Part shown: positions 55,161-64,000 of the stretch, in pieces | Layout of the letters: every line of letters begins with the position of its first letter | Position numbering within the stretch: the first letter of the stretch is position 1 | Origin: Hemicordylus capensis | Lineage: Eukaryota; Chordata; Lepidosauria; Squamata; Cordylidae | DNA length: 64,000 bases | Direction of reading: 5' to 3' | Assembly: GCF_027244095.1 (NCBI RefSeq) | Contig: NC_069659.1 | Span: 30,660,501-30,724,500 of the forward strand | Program-made: the position numbers and the translations under genes | Notes under the pieces: model-generated | What the model was told of the DNA's origin: nothing | The model's input: the letters and a program-made list of their open reading frames with translations, nothing else | The model's database searches: none

Positions 55161-55994
55161 CCCTCCAAATCTGACTGGGACAGAGACTCCTACAACCTTC
55201 ACCCCTTGCTAAGCTCCTGTGAACAGAGCAGTGCAATTCTACTTATCGCCTCAGCACTGCCAAGTCTCCTACATGAAGAATGAGAGAGACCCTGGGCAGA
55301 GCACGGAAATATGAATGTGGGCAGGGCAGGGAGCAGAGGGCAGGGCAGTGAAAGGCAGTGAAGGGCAGGGCTTGGCTGTCCTGAGTCAGCATTCCTTTTG
55401 TGCCTGCCTAACTTCACCTCTTCAAAGGTGTGTCCAAAGCAGGAGCCTATTAGCTTGTGAATGTGGAAAGGGAGTCCTTAAGAAAGCCTGGGGCATCATT
55501 TCAAGTTCTTCCGTGAGGAACAAAGCAAGCTGCCATATACCAAGCCGAAATCATTGGTCCACCTAGTTTAGTATTTTCTACACCAGTGATCATCACTTTT
55601 GTTCAAACAGGGGTCACTTTGGCAATCAACTTCCAATGAGAGAGCGGTTTCCCATGGTGGTGACCTCCACAAAATACTGCTTTTTTCAATGCTAGGAGGG
55701 GCCTTTTTTAAGTACTTGGACAATCTATTGGGCCCCCTGTAGTGATGGGAAGAAGCAGAAAAGAGCCATCAGGAGCTTATATAAACAACATAATAATGGG
55801 CCAAGTGCCTGGTGGAACAAAAAGGCTTTTGCCTGACACCTCAATGTATATTGAGGACTTCACCCCCCACACACACACATCTCAGGGTGTGCCACACCAT
55901 GCGTAGAGCAGCTGCTCACATTAGAGCAGCCACCACGCTCGGCATGGCCGCTCCCAACAATGATTGGCCCAGATGATCACCTGCCAAGGTTAAA
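55161..55994. other. Unique sequence with weakly exon-like stretch (unit 3)
   Basis: It is the ortholog of 5312-6149. The minus-strand frame here reads LPALPTFIFPCSAQG without the leading methionine of the other units. No gene is assembled. Confidence 0.35.
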
Positions 55995-57060
55995 AGTCGG
56001 CCTACATAAAAACAGCCTGGCTGGATCTAGCCCAAGGCCCATCTAGTCGAGCATCCTGTTTTACACAGTGGCCCACCAGATGCCACTGGGAAACAAGAGG
56101 CAGGAGTTGAGGGCATGCCCCCTCTCCTGCTGTTACTCCCCTGCAACTGATATTCAGAGACATCCCGCCTCGGAGGCTGGAGGTGGCTTATGGCCCTCTG
56201 ACTAATAGCTGTTGACAGACTTCTCATCCACGAAGTTAACCAAACTGCTCTTAAAGCCATCCAGGTTGTTGGCTATCACCACATCTTGTGGCAGAGAATT
56301 CCACAAGTTGATTATGCGTTGTGTGAAAAAGTACTTCCTTTTGTCAATCCTAAATTTCTTAGCAATCAGTTTCATGGGATGACACCTGGTTCTAATGTTA
56401 TGTGAGAGGGAGGAAAATTTCTCAATATCCAATTTCTCCATACCATGCATGATTTTATAGATCTCTATCATGTCTCCCTGCAATCATTTTTTTCTAAACT
56501 AAAGAGACTCAGCTGTTGTAGTCTTGCCTCATAAAGAAGGTGCTCTAGTCCCCTGATCATCTTGGTTGCCCTCTTCTGCACCTTTTCCAGTTCTACATTG
56601 TCCTTCTTTAGATGTGGTCACCAGAATTGTACGCAGCACTCCAAGTGTGGCCACACCATCGTTTTGTATAAGGGTATTATAATATTAGCCGTTTCATTTT
56701 CAATCCCCTTCCTAAAGATCCCTAGCATGGAATTGGCCTTTTTCACAGCTGCCGCACATTGAGTTGACATTTTCAATGAGCTGTCCACCACAATCCCAAT
56801 ATCCCTCTCCTGGTCAGTCACTGACAACTCAGATCCTATCAACGTGTACTTGAAGTTGGGGATTTTCATCCCAACATGCATCACTTTACACTTGCCAACA
56901 TTGAATCGCATTTGCCATTTTGTTGCCCACTCAACAAAATGGGTGATCTTTTGGAGAGATCCTTTTGGAGCTCTTCACAATCTGTTATGGATTTCACTAC
57001 CCAAAATAGTTTGGTGTCATCTGCAAATTTGGCCAACTCGCTCCTTACCCCAACTTAAGG
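55995..57060 (-). mobile_element. CR1 LINE, 3' end (unit 3)
   Basis: The minus strand encodes RFNVGKCKVMHVGMK, SELSVTDQERDIGIVVDSS and RPHLECCVQFW-like WPHLECCVQFW in one frame (56618-56911), and the C-terminal KYFFTQRIINLWNSLPQDVV in another (56202-56483). It is degenerate. Confidence 0.9.
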
Positions 57061-58404
57061 TTTAGGTGTGCGAGCAGTGCTTTGGCTTAGCTGCTCATGA
57101 GGACAGCCTCAATATCTTGCTAAACCCTCAGTTAAAAACATGATCAATTATACCCCATTTAAGAAGTTAAAAAATAATAAAACTTTCTGTTAATTTTTCT
57201 GCAACTCTGTCTTCCAGGTCAGGATCAGCCACAATGAGTTTAAGTGCCCTGTGGCATTTCATCCACCATCCCCATGTAATATTGCCTAATGTACTATTAT
57301 ATTTGACAATATTGTTAATATATAATAATTCTATAAAAATAGTGGCTGTCGATACCTGTAACATCCATGTGCCCCCGCCGCAGTGGCAGCTTTATGTCAA
57401 AAGCGCTTGGGATCAACAGACTTGCAATGAGACCGTAACAGATGCTTCCAATAACTTTTAATGGCATGTCACCAGCAGGCTATAGTAGACACCATCCTTG
57501 AGCACCAATCCCCTGACCCTACTTGGGTTTATGAGCATCCCAGTGGTTATACGTCACCCCAATCCCTTAAGCTCATCATTCTACATAATTCTTGTTACCT
57601 CGCAGGAATCTATAGCCCTCTTCTCTCTTCGCAGCTCTCCAGGATACTCAACAGCTTTGCCCCATCTGCCTTTGGAGGATAAATAGTCTCTCCTCCTCAT
57701 GGATCTGGGCAGGGCTGTGAGCAGGAGGAGCAAGGCGGTGAAATGTGATTTCCCATCCGGTTGCCTGCTCCAGATTTCAGAACAAGTGTTACAAAGCTTG
57801 TAGATAAGTGGATGTGAGAGGAACAAATCAGATGTTAAGGTTTACTTATTTTTATTGAGAACAAAACCAGGAAAACATATGAAGTGTCCCCAAATGTGCC
57901 TGTTCTAATTATTCAAGTAAATGCTTATCTTTTATCTATAACGTCACTTCAAACCCTAGCTAACCTAAAGATCTAATCTGCCCTCCAACCTCACCAAAAC
58001 TGAATCACACAATTACTGCCCCCAAGCCCCAACAGTTATTTCCTCAAAACAGTCCACCCTCCAAGCTTCCCTCTCACTTCAACCTTCCCTCTCACTTCAA
58101 CCTTCCATGCTCCAAAAGATCCCCCCACCTTCCATCCAGATAAGCTGCAGACCACTCCTGTGGGACTTGGCTGTCCTGGGCAACACCTGTCATGCTCCAC
58201 TCCTTCATAACTGAACACAGCAGCAGGTGGAAGGCAATGGAATCTCCTTTCTTCTGCACCTGCCACATTCTCATCCCTAGTTGCTTTTAATTGCTGTCTC
58301 CCAAACCATGAAGCTGATTAACTTCTTGGGAAGGAGTGCATGAAAAAGGCAAGGGGGTCATTTCAGTAGTATTTTGTATCACCATGGAGGAGGAGTGCTG
58401 GTCT
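57061..58404. other. Unique sequence with minus-strand exon-like frames (unit 3)
   Basis: It is the ortholog of 7201-8509. The minus frame with HFTALLLLLTALPRSMRRRD continues to KRAIDSCE at a possible donor. A second frame reads NITWGWWMKCHRALKLIVAD. AATAAA is at 57851-57856 (minus). No family is recognised. Confidence 0.35.
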
Positions 58405-58530
58405 TGAGGTAGAAGTACAAATAGTGCTCTTTGCTAAGCAAGGTCCACCCTGGTTTGCACTGAATGGGAGACTACATGTGTGAGCACTGCAAGATAGTCC
58501 CCTTAGGGTATGGGACTACTCTGAGCAGAG
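58405..58530 (+). mobile_element. 5S rRNA-derived SINE, head (unit 3)
   Basis: It contains TGCTAAGCAAGGTCCACCCT and GAATGGGAGACTACATG, matching the 5S rRNA internal region. Confidence 0.72.
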
Positions 58531-58704
58531 CCTCTATGTTTGTTTGTTTATTTGTTTATGGCTGACTGACCTACATACTTACCTACGTACTTACTTATGT
58601 ACTTACTTACATACAAACTTACTTACTTACATCCCTATACCTCTTCATTCAAAACGCAGTTCACAATCTAAAAACCATTAAAACATGGAGGCATTGATAT
58701 TGCA

Positions 58705-58862
58705 TGTAGAAGGTTCCAAGTTCCCTCCCTGGCTTCTCCATGATAGAGCTGAGGGAGACTCCTGCCTTCAACCTTGGAGAAGCTACTTGCAGTCTGTGTA
58801 GACAATTCTGAGCTAGATGGACGAAATGTTTTGACTCAGTATAAGTCAGCTTCCTATGTTCC
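58705..58862 (+). mobile_element. SINE tail paired with the 5S head (unit 3)
   Basis: It carries the common tail with GAGCTAGATGGACGAAATG. A TTAC-rich array at 58535-58690 separates it from the head. Confidence 0.72.
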
Positions 58863-59327
58863 TGTGATCTGTGCTGTAAAACATCTCTACTCCATAGACT
58901 ACATAGTCCTTCTCACTGAATCCAGCCCCAGTGGTGTCATCGAATACCTGGTAGCTACCTGTTAGGTAAGGTGAGTTGCTTGAATATGTCTTATACTGAC
59001 TGTATTTTGAAATTTTATTAGACCAGTGCCTGGTTTATACCAACACCTGCCATCACGGTTGCAGACGAATGCTTAGTTCAGATGAATGCTGCCATAACCG
59101 TGAGAGTGTGGCAAGGTAAAGTGAGTGACACACCAGGTTGGGGTGTCCAACACATTTTATAATGCTATGGAGCCTTCTGTATAAACGAGTATAAAAGTTA
59201 GTTTGGTTCATGTCCCTAACAGAATATAGAGCCATAGGCTTGAAACTAAGAAACTTGAGTCAGGGGATAGAACCAGAAATGTGGGGCCCATCTCAAGAAT
59301 GTGAGATGGGAGGCCAGAAATAACAAA

Positions 59328-59614
59328 CAGATGTAAAAGACAACGTGACTAGATGAACTAGAATAGGAATGCTCAAAAACTCACCCCCAGTTTTATATGG
59401 TACATGTATCAGAACAGAAATTACACACCACCTCTATGTAGCAAAATACATACAAATGTTGCAAAGGATCTTATACAACATATATAGTCCTCTATGACAC
59501 TTATGTGTGATCAAAACATTTCATATCTTTATAATCCAGATACTCCACAAGCAAAGTTCAACACTCATTGAAAAAGGTGGAAAGAACTCTTCTCATCATA
59601 GTAAGTTAGTGAGA
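59328..59614 (-). mobile_element. Short retroposed insert with 13-bp target duplication
   Basis: It is flanked by CAGAAATAACAAA at 59315-59327 and 59615-59627. The LTR at 32373 lacks it. The minus strand contains ATGATGAGAAGAGTTC near its start, which vaguely recalls Penelope-like terminal sequence, but the family is not established. Confidence 0.7.
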
Positions 59615-59859
59615 CAGAAATAACAAATGCCAGAACCTGTCAGGAGATAGATAACATAGGTATGAAACTAGTCCATTAGTCCAGATACTGATAGGGGAGT
59701 AAGGTTATCAGAAAGCCCAAGTAGTAACTCATCTTCCAGGGCTCTAAATAGCACCTCTGGAATGTGTATGTTTAATTACCAATTACATGTATTTATTGCT
59801 TTACTGATATGTTTCTTTGTTGAAACCTATATAAACTGGTCAAATGCCAGCTTCAATGC

Positions 59860-60112
59860 TAACCCTTGCAAACGTGGCAAAGAGGCACCTTTTAACGTGG
59901 TGATTCTCTTTATTTAGCAGGGGGAGAGTAACTGGCCCTGTCCACCCCCAGCACAGTACCTCCAGTGACTGTTGCTGGTATCTATCTTATGTTTATTTTT
60001 AGATTGTGAGCCCTTTGGGGACAGGGTTCCATCTTATTTGTTTGTTATTTCTACATCTAAACTGCCCTTTAGCCATTTTTGGAAGGGCAGTATAGAAATT
60101 GAATGAATAAAT
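59860..60112 (+). repeat. L2-tailed repeat inserted in the LTR (unit 3)
   Basis: This is a plus-strand copy ending AGCCATTTTTGGAAGGGCAG with a GAATGAATAAAT tail. A short ATGC occurs on both sides. It is absent from the unit 2 LTR. Confidence 0.8.
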
Positions 60113-60365
60113 ATGCAGTATCAGCCAAAATCTCTGGCTTGTACTTAGTATTTCGTGATCACGAAATAAAAGCTTATTTGAGCACAGCACCCTTGTTGTT
60201 TGAACTCCATTTAGTCAGGCAACAAGTATAATTGTGGGAACTCTGCCTAATCCTCTTTGGTTCTGGCAAGACGCCCCATTCTCTATCCATGTGATAGAAG
60301 GATGAATGAAAGTGGCTTAATCAAACAGGGGGGCAAGTTCCAGAGGACTTTTTCCCACAACATCT

Positions 60366-61394
60366 ATGTGCACTGTACACTCACTCTATGTATGTTGAAC
60401 ATAATGTCTGGATAGGGCTTCTGACTGAAGTCCAACCTAGATGTGAGATGGGGAGATCTGTGGTCAATTCTCCTGCTCATTTGGTTTTTTCTTTTTGTTT
60501 CTTTTGAATTGCATCCACAGAGGGGGCCAGTTTTTTAGGAGCAAATACTAACTACACCTGACAAACACTGATTTTCTTCTTTTTTTTAATGTCTCGCAGC
60601 TCACTTGACCATTATATGTCTCGATGATCTGATGCAGCTCACTTGACTGTTACATGCAGAGTCATCGCATTTGTGTCATCTCCTTTAGAATTACTATAAT
60701 GAGCATCACAGGCATAGGAAGAGAGGTAGAAACTATGACTATATCATAGGCAGTGCCAGAGTTAGCTGCAGGCTAAGCAAGCTACAACCTAGTGCCTCCC
60801 ATATGAGGGGGCACCTGGTTACCAAAAATTGACTAAATTTCAGGTTTTACATAATTGGTTGAAAAATTAAGGAGAAAGGGGGAAAGACTCTAAAACAGGC
60901 AGTATTGTTCAGATAAGACCAAAAAAATGCTTATATGGCTACACAATTATTTATCATATTTAGTTGATAGATCTGTGCAGAAAAAAAAACCCTGTAAGGT
61001 ATATTGGAATTTGTTTAGGCCTGGTTTGGACCAAGACCTGCCATCACAGCAACAGGCATAGGCTTCAGATGAATGCAGTTGTAACTGTGAGCAGTGTGGA
61101 ATGAGTGACACACCAGGGTGGGAAGTCCAACCCCTTTTGTAAAAGGCTTGAGCCTGAAATGTTTCAGAGGCCATTATGAAGGCTATGAACCTTTTGTCTC
61201 TGGGGGCCATTTTGGCGCCGGTGGGGGTGGTTCTTTAAGGGCGGGAGAGGGTGTACTCACCTCTCCCACCACATTTCCCCCACCGGCGCATGGAAAGTAC
61301 GTTTAACCCACCTTCCCCACAGTCCACTCTGGAGCCCTTCTCACTGGTCATGAGAAGAGGCTCATAAAGTCTAGTTCCTCAATACATCAGCCCA
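60366..61394. other. LTR-flanking and unique sequence, no gene seen
   Basis: It matches 33650-34440. At about 61140 it jumps to sequence that in units 1 and 2 lies next to the old LINE fragment, so a long block is deleted here. A short GC-rich stretch is at 61200-61290. Confidence 0.5.
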
Positions 61395-61610
61395 GGGAGT
61401 TCAATCGATATTACTATGCCAGCAGATTACCTCACTAAACTTACATTCCCTACCCATTGACAGGCCAGGTGTAATGCCCTCCCCTCCACAGTCTTAGAGG
61501 GCAGAATTTTATTCTCACAACGTACTTGCCCCTGTGATTCAGGGACAGACATTGGGGCATGTCCTCTTGTGTTGTGTTTTTTATTGTGATCTGCATAATT
61601 CCTTTATTTG
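61395..61610 (+). mobile_element. Old LINE zinc-knuckle fragment (unit 3)
   Basis: It is the ortholog of 40835-41045, and another empty site for the unit 1 LINE/L1 composite. Confidence 0.65.
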
Positions 61611-62870
61611 ATTTGATAAGATCTGATTTTAAAAATTTGTATACCACCCCAAACTTTCATCTCTGTGCTGTTTACAACATAACACAGATTAAAAATAACA
61701 AACATGAAACAATTTAAAATCACAGTCCAGTTAAAAAGCTTGAGTGAAAAAAATAAGTCTTGAGACACTTTTTTAAAGTTGTCAGAGATGGGGAGGCTCT
61801 CATTGCAGGAATGGGGAGGCTCTCATTGCATTCCAGAGCCTCTGGGCAGCAACAGAGAAGGCCCATCCCTGCATAGCCACCAGAAGAGCAGCTGGCAACT
61901 GCAGATTTTCACTCCAGATGATCTGAATGGGCAATGGGGCTCATAATGAAGATGTTCTCTTAAACACCCAGGGCCTAAGCTGTTTAGGGCTGCATAGTTT
62001 ACAACCAGCACCACATATTTTGCATGGAAACTTATTGGTAGTCCTAACACCAACCTGGCTGCAGCATTCTTTATCAATTGCAGTTTCCGGACTATGTACA
62101 AAGGCTGCCCCCACATAGAGTGCATTTCAGTTCTTGAGGTTACCCACATATGTACCACTGTTCTGAGGTCATTTATCTCAAGAAACTGAAACAGCTGGTA
62201 TATCAGCTAAAGCTGATAGAAAGCACCTCTAGCCACTACCTCAACCTGGGATACCAGGGAGAGGTTTGGATCCAGAAGCGCCCCCAGCCTGCATACCTGT
62301 TCCTTCTGGTGAAGTGTGAGCCCACCCAGAACCGGCAGATCAAAATCGACTCCCGAGTTCCAACCCTGCAGAATAAGTACCTCTGTCTTATCTGGATTCA
62401 TTCTCAGTTTGTTATCCTTCATCCAGCCTATCACTGCCTCCAGGCAGGCATTTAGGTATTTACTGAACTGGTTGCTAAATTTTTATATGGGGCTATGAAA
62501 CTGACCTCTCGTCATGGGGATTTATGAGGCTGATTGTGTATCTTTTAGTTATTTTATGCTTCATATTTATCTGTTTTAATTTTGTTTGGCTTATGGCAAT
62601 AAATAAAATGCTTGATTGACTGAATAAGTACCTCTGCCTTATCTGAATTCATTCTCAGTTTGTTATCCTTCATCCAACCTATCACTGCCTCCAGGCAGGC
62701 ATTAAGGGAGGCTATGCTTTCTCCTGATGATGTTGACATGGAGAGAACGATCTGGGTCTCATCAGCATATTGATAACACCCTGCACCAAATCTCCTGATA
62801 TTCCCTTATGGTGGTTTCTTGTAGACGTTAATGAGCCCTGGAGACAATATAGAGCCCTGCAAGATACCAT
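61611..62870 (-). mobile_element. L2-type LINE, 3' part (unit 3), split
   Basis: The minus strand encodes SGESIASLNACLEAVIGWMK, LPVLGGLTLHQKEQVCRLG, VEVVARGAFYQL and YIVRKLQLIKNAAARLVLGL. It is interrupted at 62457-62621 by an insert with an 86-bp target duplication. Confidence 0.87.
62457..62621 (+). mobile_element. LINE 3' fragment with 86-bp target duplication
   Basis: The first codons read ELVAKFLYGAMKLTSRHGDL before a stop and an AT-rich 3' UTR ending GCAATAAATAAAATGC. The layout resembles the 3' end of the LINE at 13721-14978. The L2 sequence 62371-62456 is repeated at 62622-62707 with about four mismatches. Confidence 0.75.
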
Positions 62871-63086
62871 GTTAAGTATCGCACTCTTACAGCTCCTTGT
62901 TGGTTAGTTCATAAAATAAGGCCCTCATTCAACCTACCATGCCCATCCTATCCTCACTAGGATTGGCGGGGGGTGGTGGGGGTTTTCCTATTGTGGTAAT
63001 TCATATCTGATATCCCCTGCACAGTAGCAATGCGCACAGAGGCAAGCAAGTCAGGAAAAAAAATACACACAGCTCTTCATTCAACT

Positions 63087-63092
63087 TTTAAT
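63087..63092 (-). terminator. VMO1-D poly(A) signal ATTAAA
   Basis: It is a conserved hexamer about 75 nt downstream of the VMO1-D stop codon. Confidence 0.57.
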
Positions 63093-63167
63093 TGTGTTTG
63101 TTTCATCTCAACAAAACCACTCGAGAACAGACACACTTGTTTTATAAGTAGGGAGAGCTCTTATGGT

Positions 63168-63465
63168 TCAGACACAACAGTAAAATCTTACATCATTAAG
63201 TGCTGTGTCATCACCACTACCTTGTTGGTCCTCTACCTTTGTCTGAAGACCACAAATGGAGCTAGAGCTACAGCTATCACTCCATGGGCCAAAAACACCC
63301 CATTTATGTGAGTTGCCTGTCAGAACTTGTCCACCTTCACAGGTGAACCGGACATTGCTGGCTGCTGAATCATCAGAAAAAGGCCCTTGGGGTGCTTCCA
63401 CTCTCAGAGCAAAGGAGATTAAGTTGCCTTTGCAACAATACTTAGGCTCTGTCCATTTTCCCCAC
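63168..63465 (-). CDS. VMO1: VMO1-like copy D, exon 3 (gene continues right of window)
   Basis: This is an intact final exon. After TTTGGCAG it encodes [58 protein letters not shown] and [14 protein letters not shown], then TGA. It has the same length and phase as copies B and C. It shows one extra cysteine (KYCCKG) beyond the family's usual pattern. Exons 1 and 2 should lie to the right of the window, by analogy at about 65-70 kb. The product is the same type of secreted beta-prism protein. Confidence 0.92.
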
Positions 63466-64000
63466 CTGCCAAAGAAGACAATGATTATAATATTCTGAGA
63501 ACTATATGAATTATATTAAACAATATACGTACTGTACCAATAACATCCCACATGTCTCAAATGGTATTGTCAGTAAGAGTGCATGGATATTGCAGTTTTG
63601 AAATCTTGCATAAAGAACACTAGAACATCTAGACCCAAACATCAATCAAAATGGGCACAGAACTGGTTTTGCCATTTTGGTTTGAATTTGAACCAGATTT
63701 GAATCAACCTGGCCGGTTCTGGTTCCCTGTCCGGCCAAACTGGGTTCGGTCCAGTTTGAACACAGAACAAGGATTAATCATTTCGCGGGCCAGTTTGGGT
63801 ATATACTTGTAAAGGACAATCCCTAGCCTAAGGATGCGGTGTGGAGAGGTGGGGGGAAGAAAAGGTAGTTGCAGACCCGTGAGCTATTGACAGCCACTGT
63901 CTGTCCATTATGCAACTCTGCCTGTGTAATGCTTGCATTTTGCACAAGTGCACTTTCCGTTAAAAGGCAGGGAGAAGATTGAACAGTGTTTCCAAAGACA
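63466..64000. other. VMO1-D intron 2 (partial)
   Basis: It is orthologous to 18087-18620 and 43321-43850. It includes the degenerate hAT-like segment at about 63640-63815 (TTGGTTTGAATTTGAACC words). No exon is seen. Confidence 0.65.

Larger units (their letters stand above)
59178..60365 (+). mobile_element. Retroviral LTR (fossil), unit 3, with two later insertions
   Basis: It is the same LTR family as 32373-33010 and occupies the equivalent place in the unit. It has been entered by a 287-bp insert (59328-59614) and by an L2-tailed repeat (59860-60112). It is a fossil with its left edge missing; no internal retroviral sequence is left in this unit. Confidence 0.7.
48190..64000. repeat. Tandem duplication unit 3 (VMO1-C exon 1 side), incomplete
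   Basis: This is the third copy, and it runs off the right edge inside intron 2 of VMO1-D. Compared with unit 2 it lacks a long block equivalent to about 34.4-40.7 kb: sequence jumps near 61140 directly to the part preceding the old LINE fragment. Private insertions include the Tc1 copy at 53274-54053, the insert at 59328-59614 and the insert at 62457-62621. Confidence 0.78.

Overview
This window is nuclear DNA of a squamate reptile (lizard or snake). The evidence is its repeat mix: a Sauria SINE with its Bov-B-like 3' tail, a SINE with a 5S rRNA-like head, CR1 and L2 LINE 3' ends, a Penelope-like element, a 5'-truncated L1, Tc1/mariner copies, and many non-autonomous hAT-type elements. There are no operons and no bacterial features.

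The only host genes I can recognise form a tandem array on the minus strand, homologous to VMO1 (vitelline membrane outer layer protein 1), a secreted beta-prism protein. Each gene has three coding exons of constant size (171, 98 and 298 nt) and predicts 188 aa. Copy A shows only coding exon 1 (1294-1464). Copy B is complete in the window (exon 1 21664-21834, exon 2 19949-20046, exon 3 17789-18086) but has one in-frame stop in exon 3. Copy C is complete and open (49504-49674, 47424-47521, 43023-43320). Copy D shows only exon 3 (63168-63465). The visible exons of A, C and D are open.

The rest is three diverged duplication units, beginning near 1, 20478 and 48190. Each repeats the same order: L2-tailed repeat, VMO1 exon 1, L2 3' end, small hAT element, tRNA-head SINE, CR1 3' end, 5S-head SINE, a transposon-rich middle, an old LINE zinc-knuckle fragment, an L2 LINE, then exon 3 and exon 2 of the next VMO1. 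The units differ by insertions and deletions. Unit 1 has a LINE with an L1 nested in its junction (13721-16348). Unit 2 has a Penelope-like element, retroviral fossils and several hAT elements (30-40 kb). Unit 3 has a Tc1 copy inside a hAT element (53274-54053).

The most notable non-gene signal is a family of hAT-type elements with ends close to TAGGGNTGTGCA, 8-bp target duplications and, in the larger copies, long inverted-repeat (foldback) interiors. A 2.1-kb member lies in intron 2 of VMO1-C. Shared and private insertions give conflicting unit relationships, which suggests a mosaic history of unequal exchange or conversion. All family calls were made by eye from the sequence; no database search was run.
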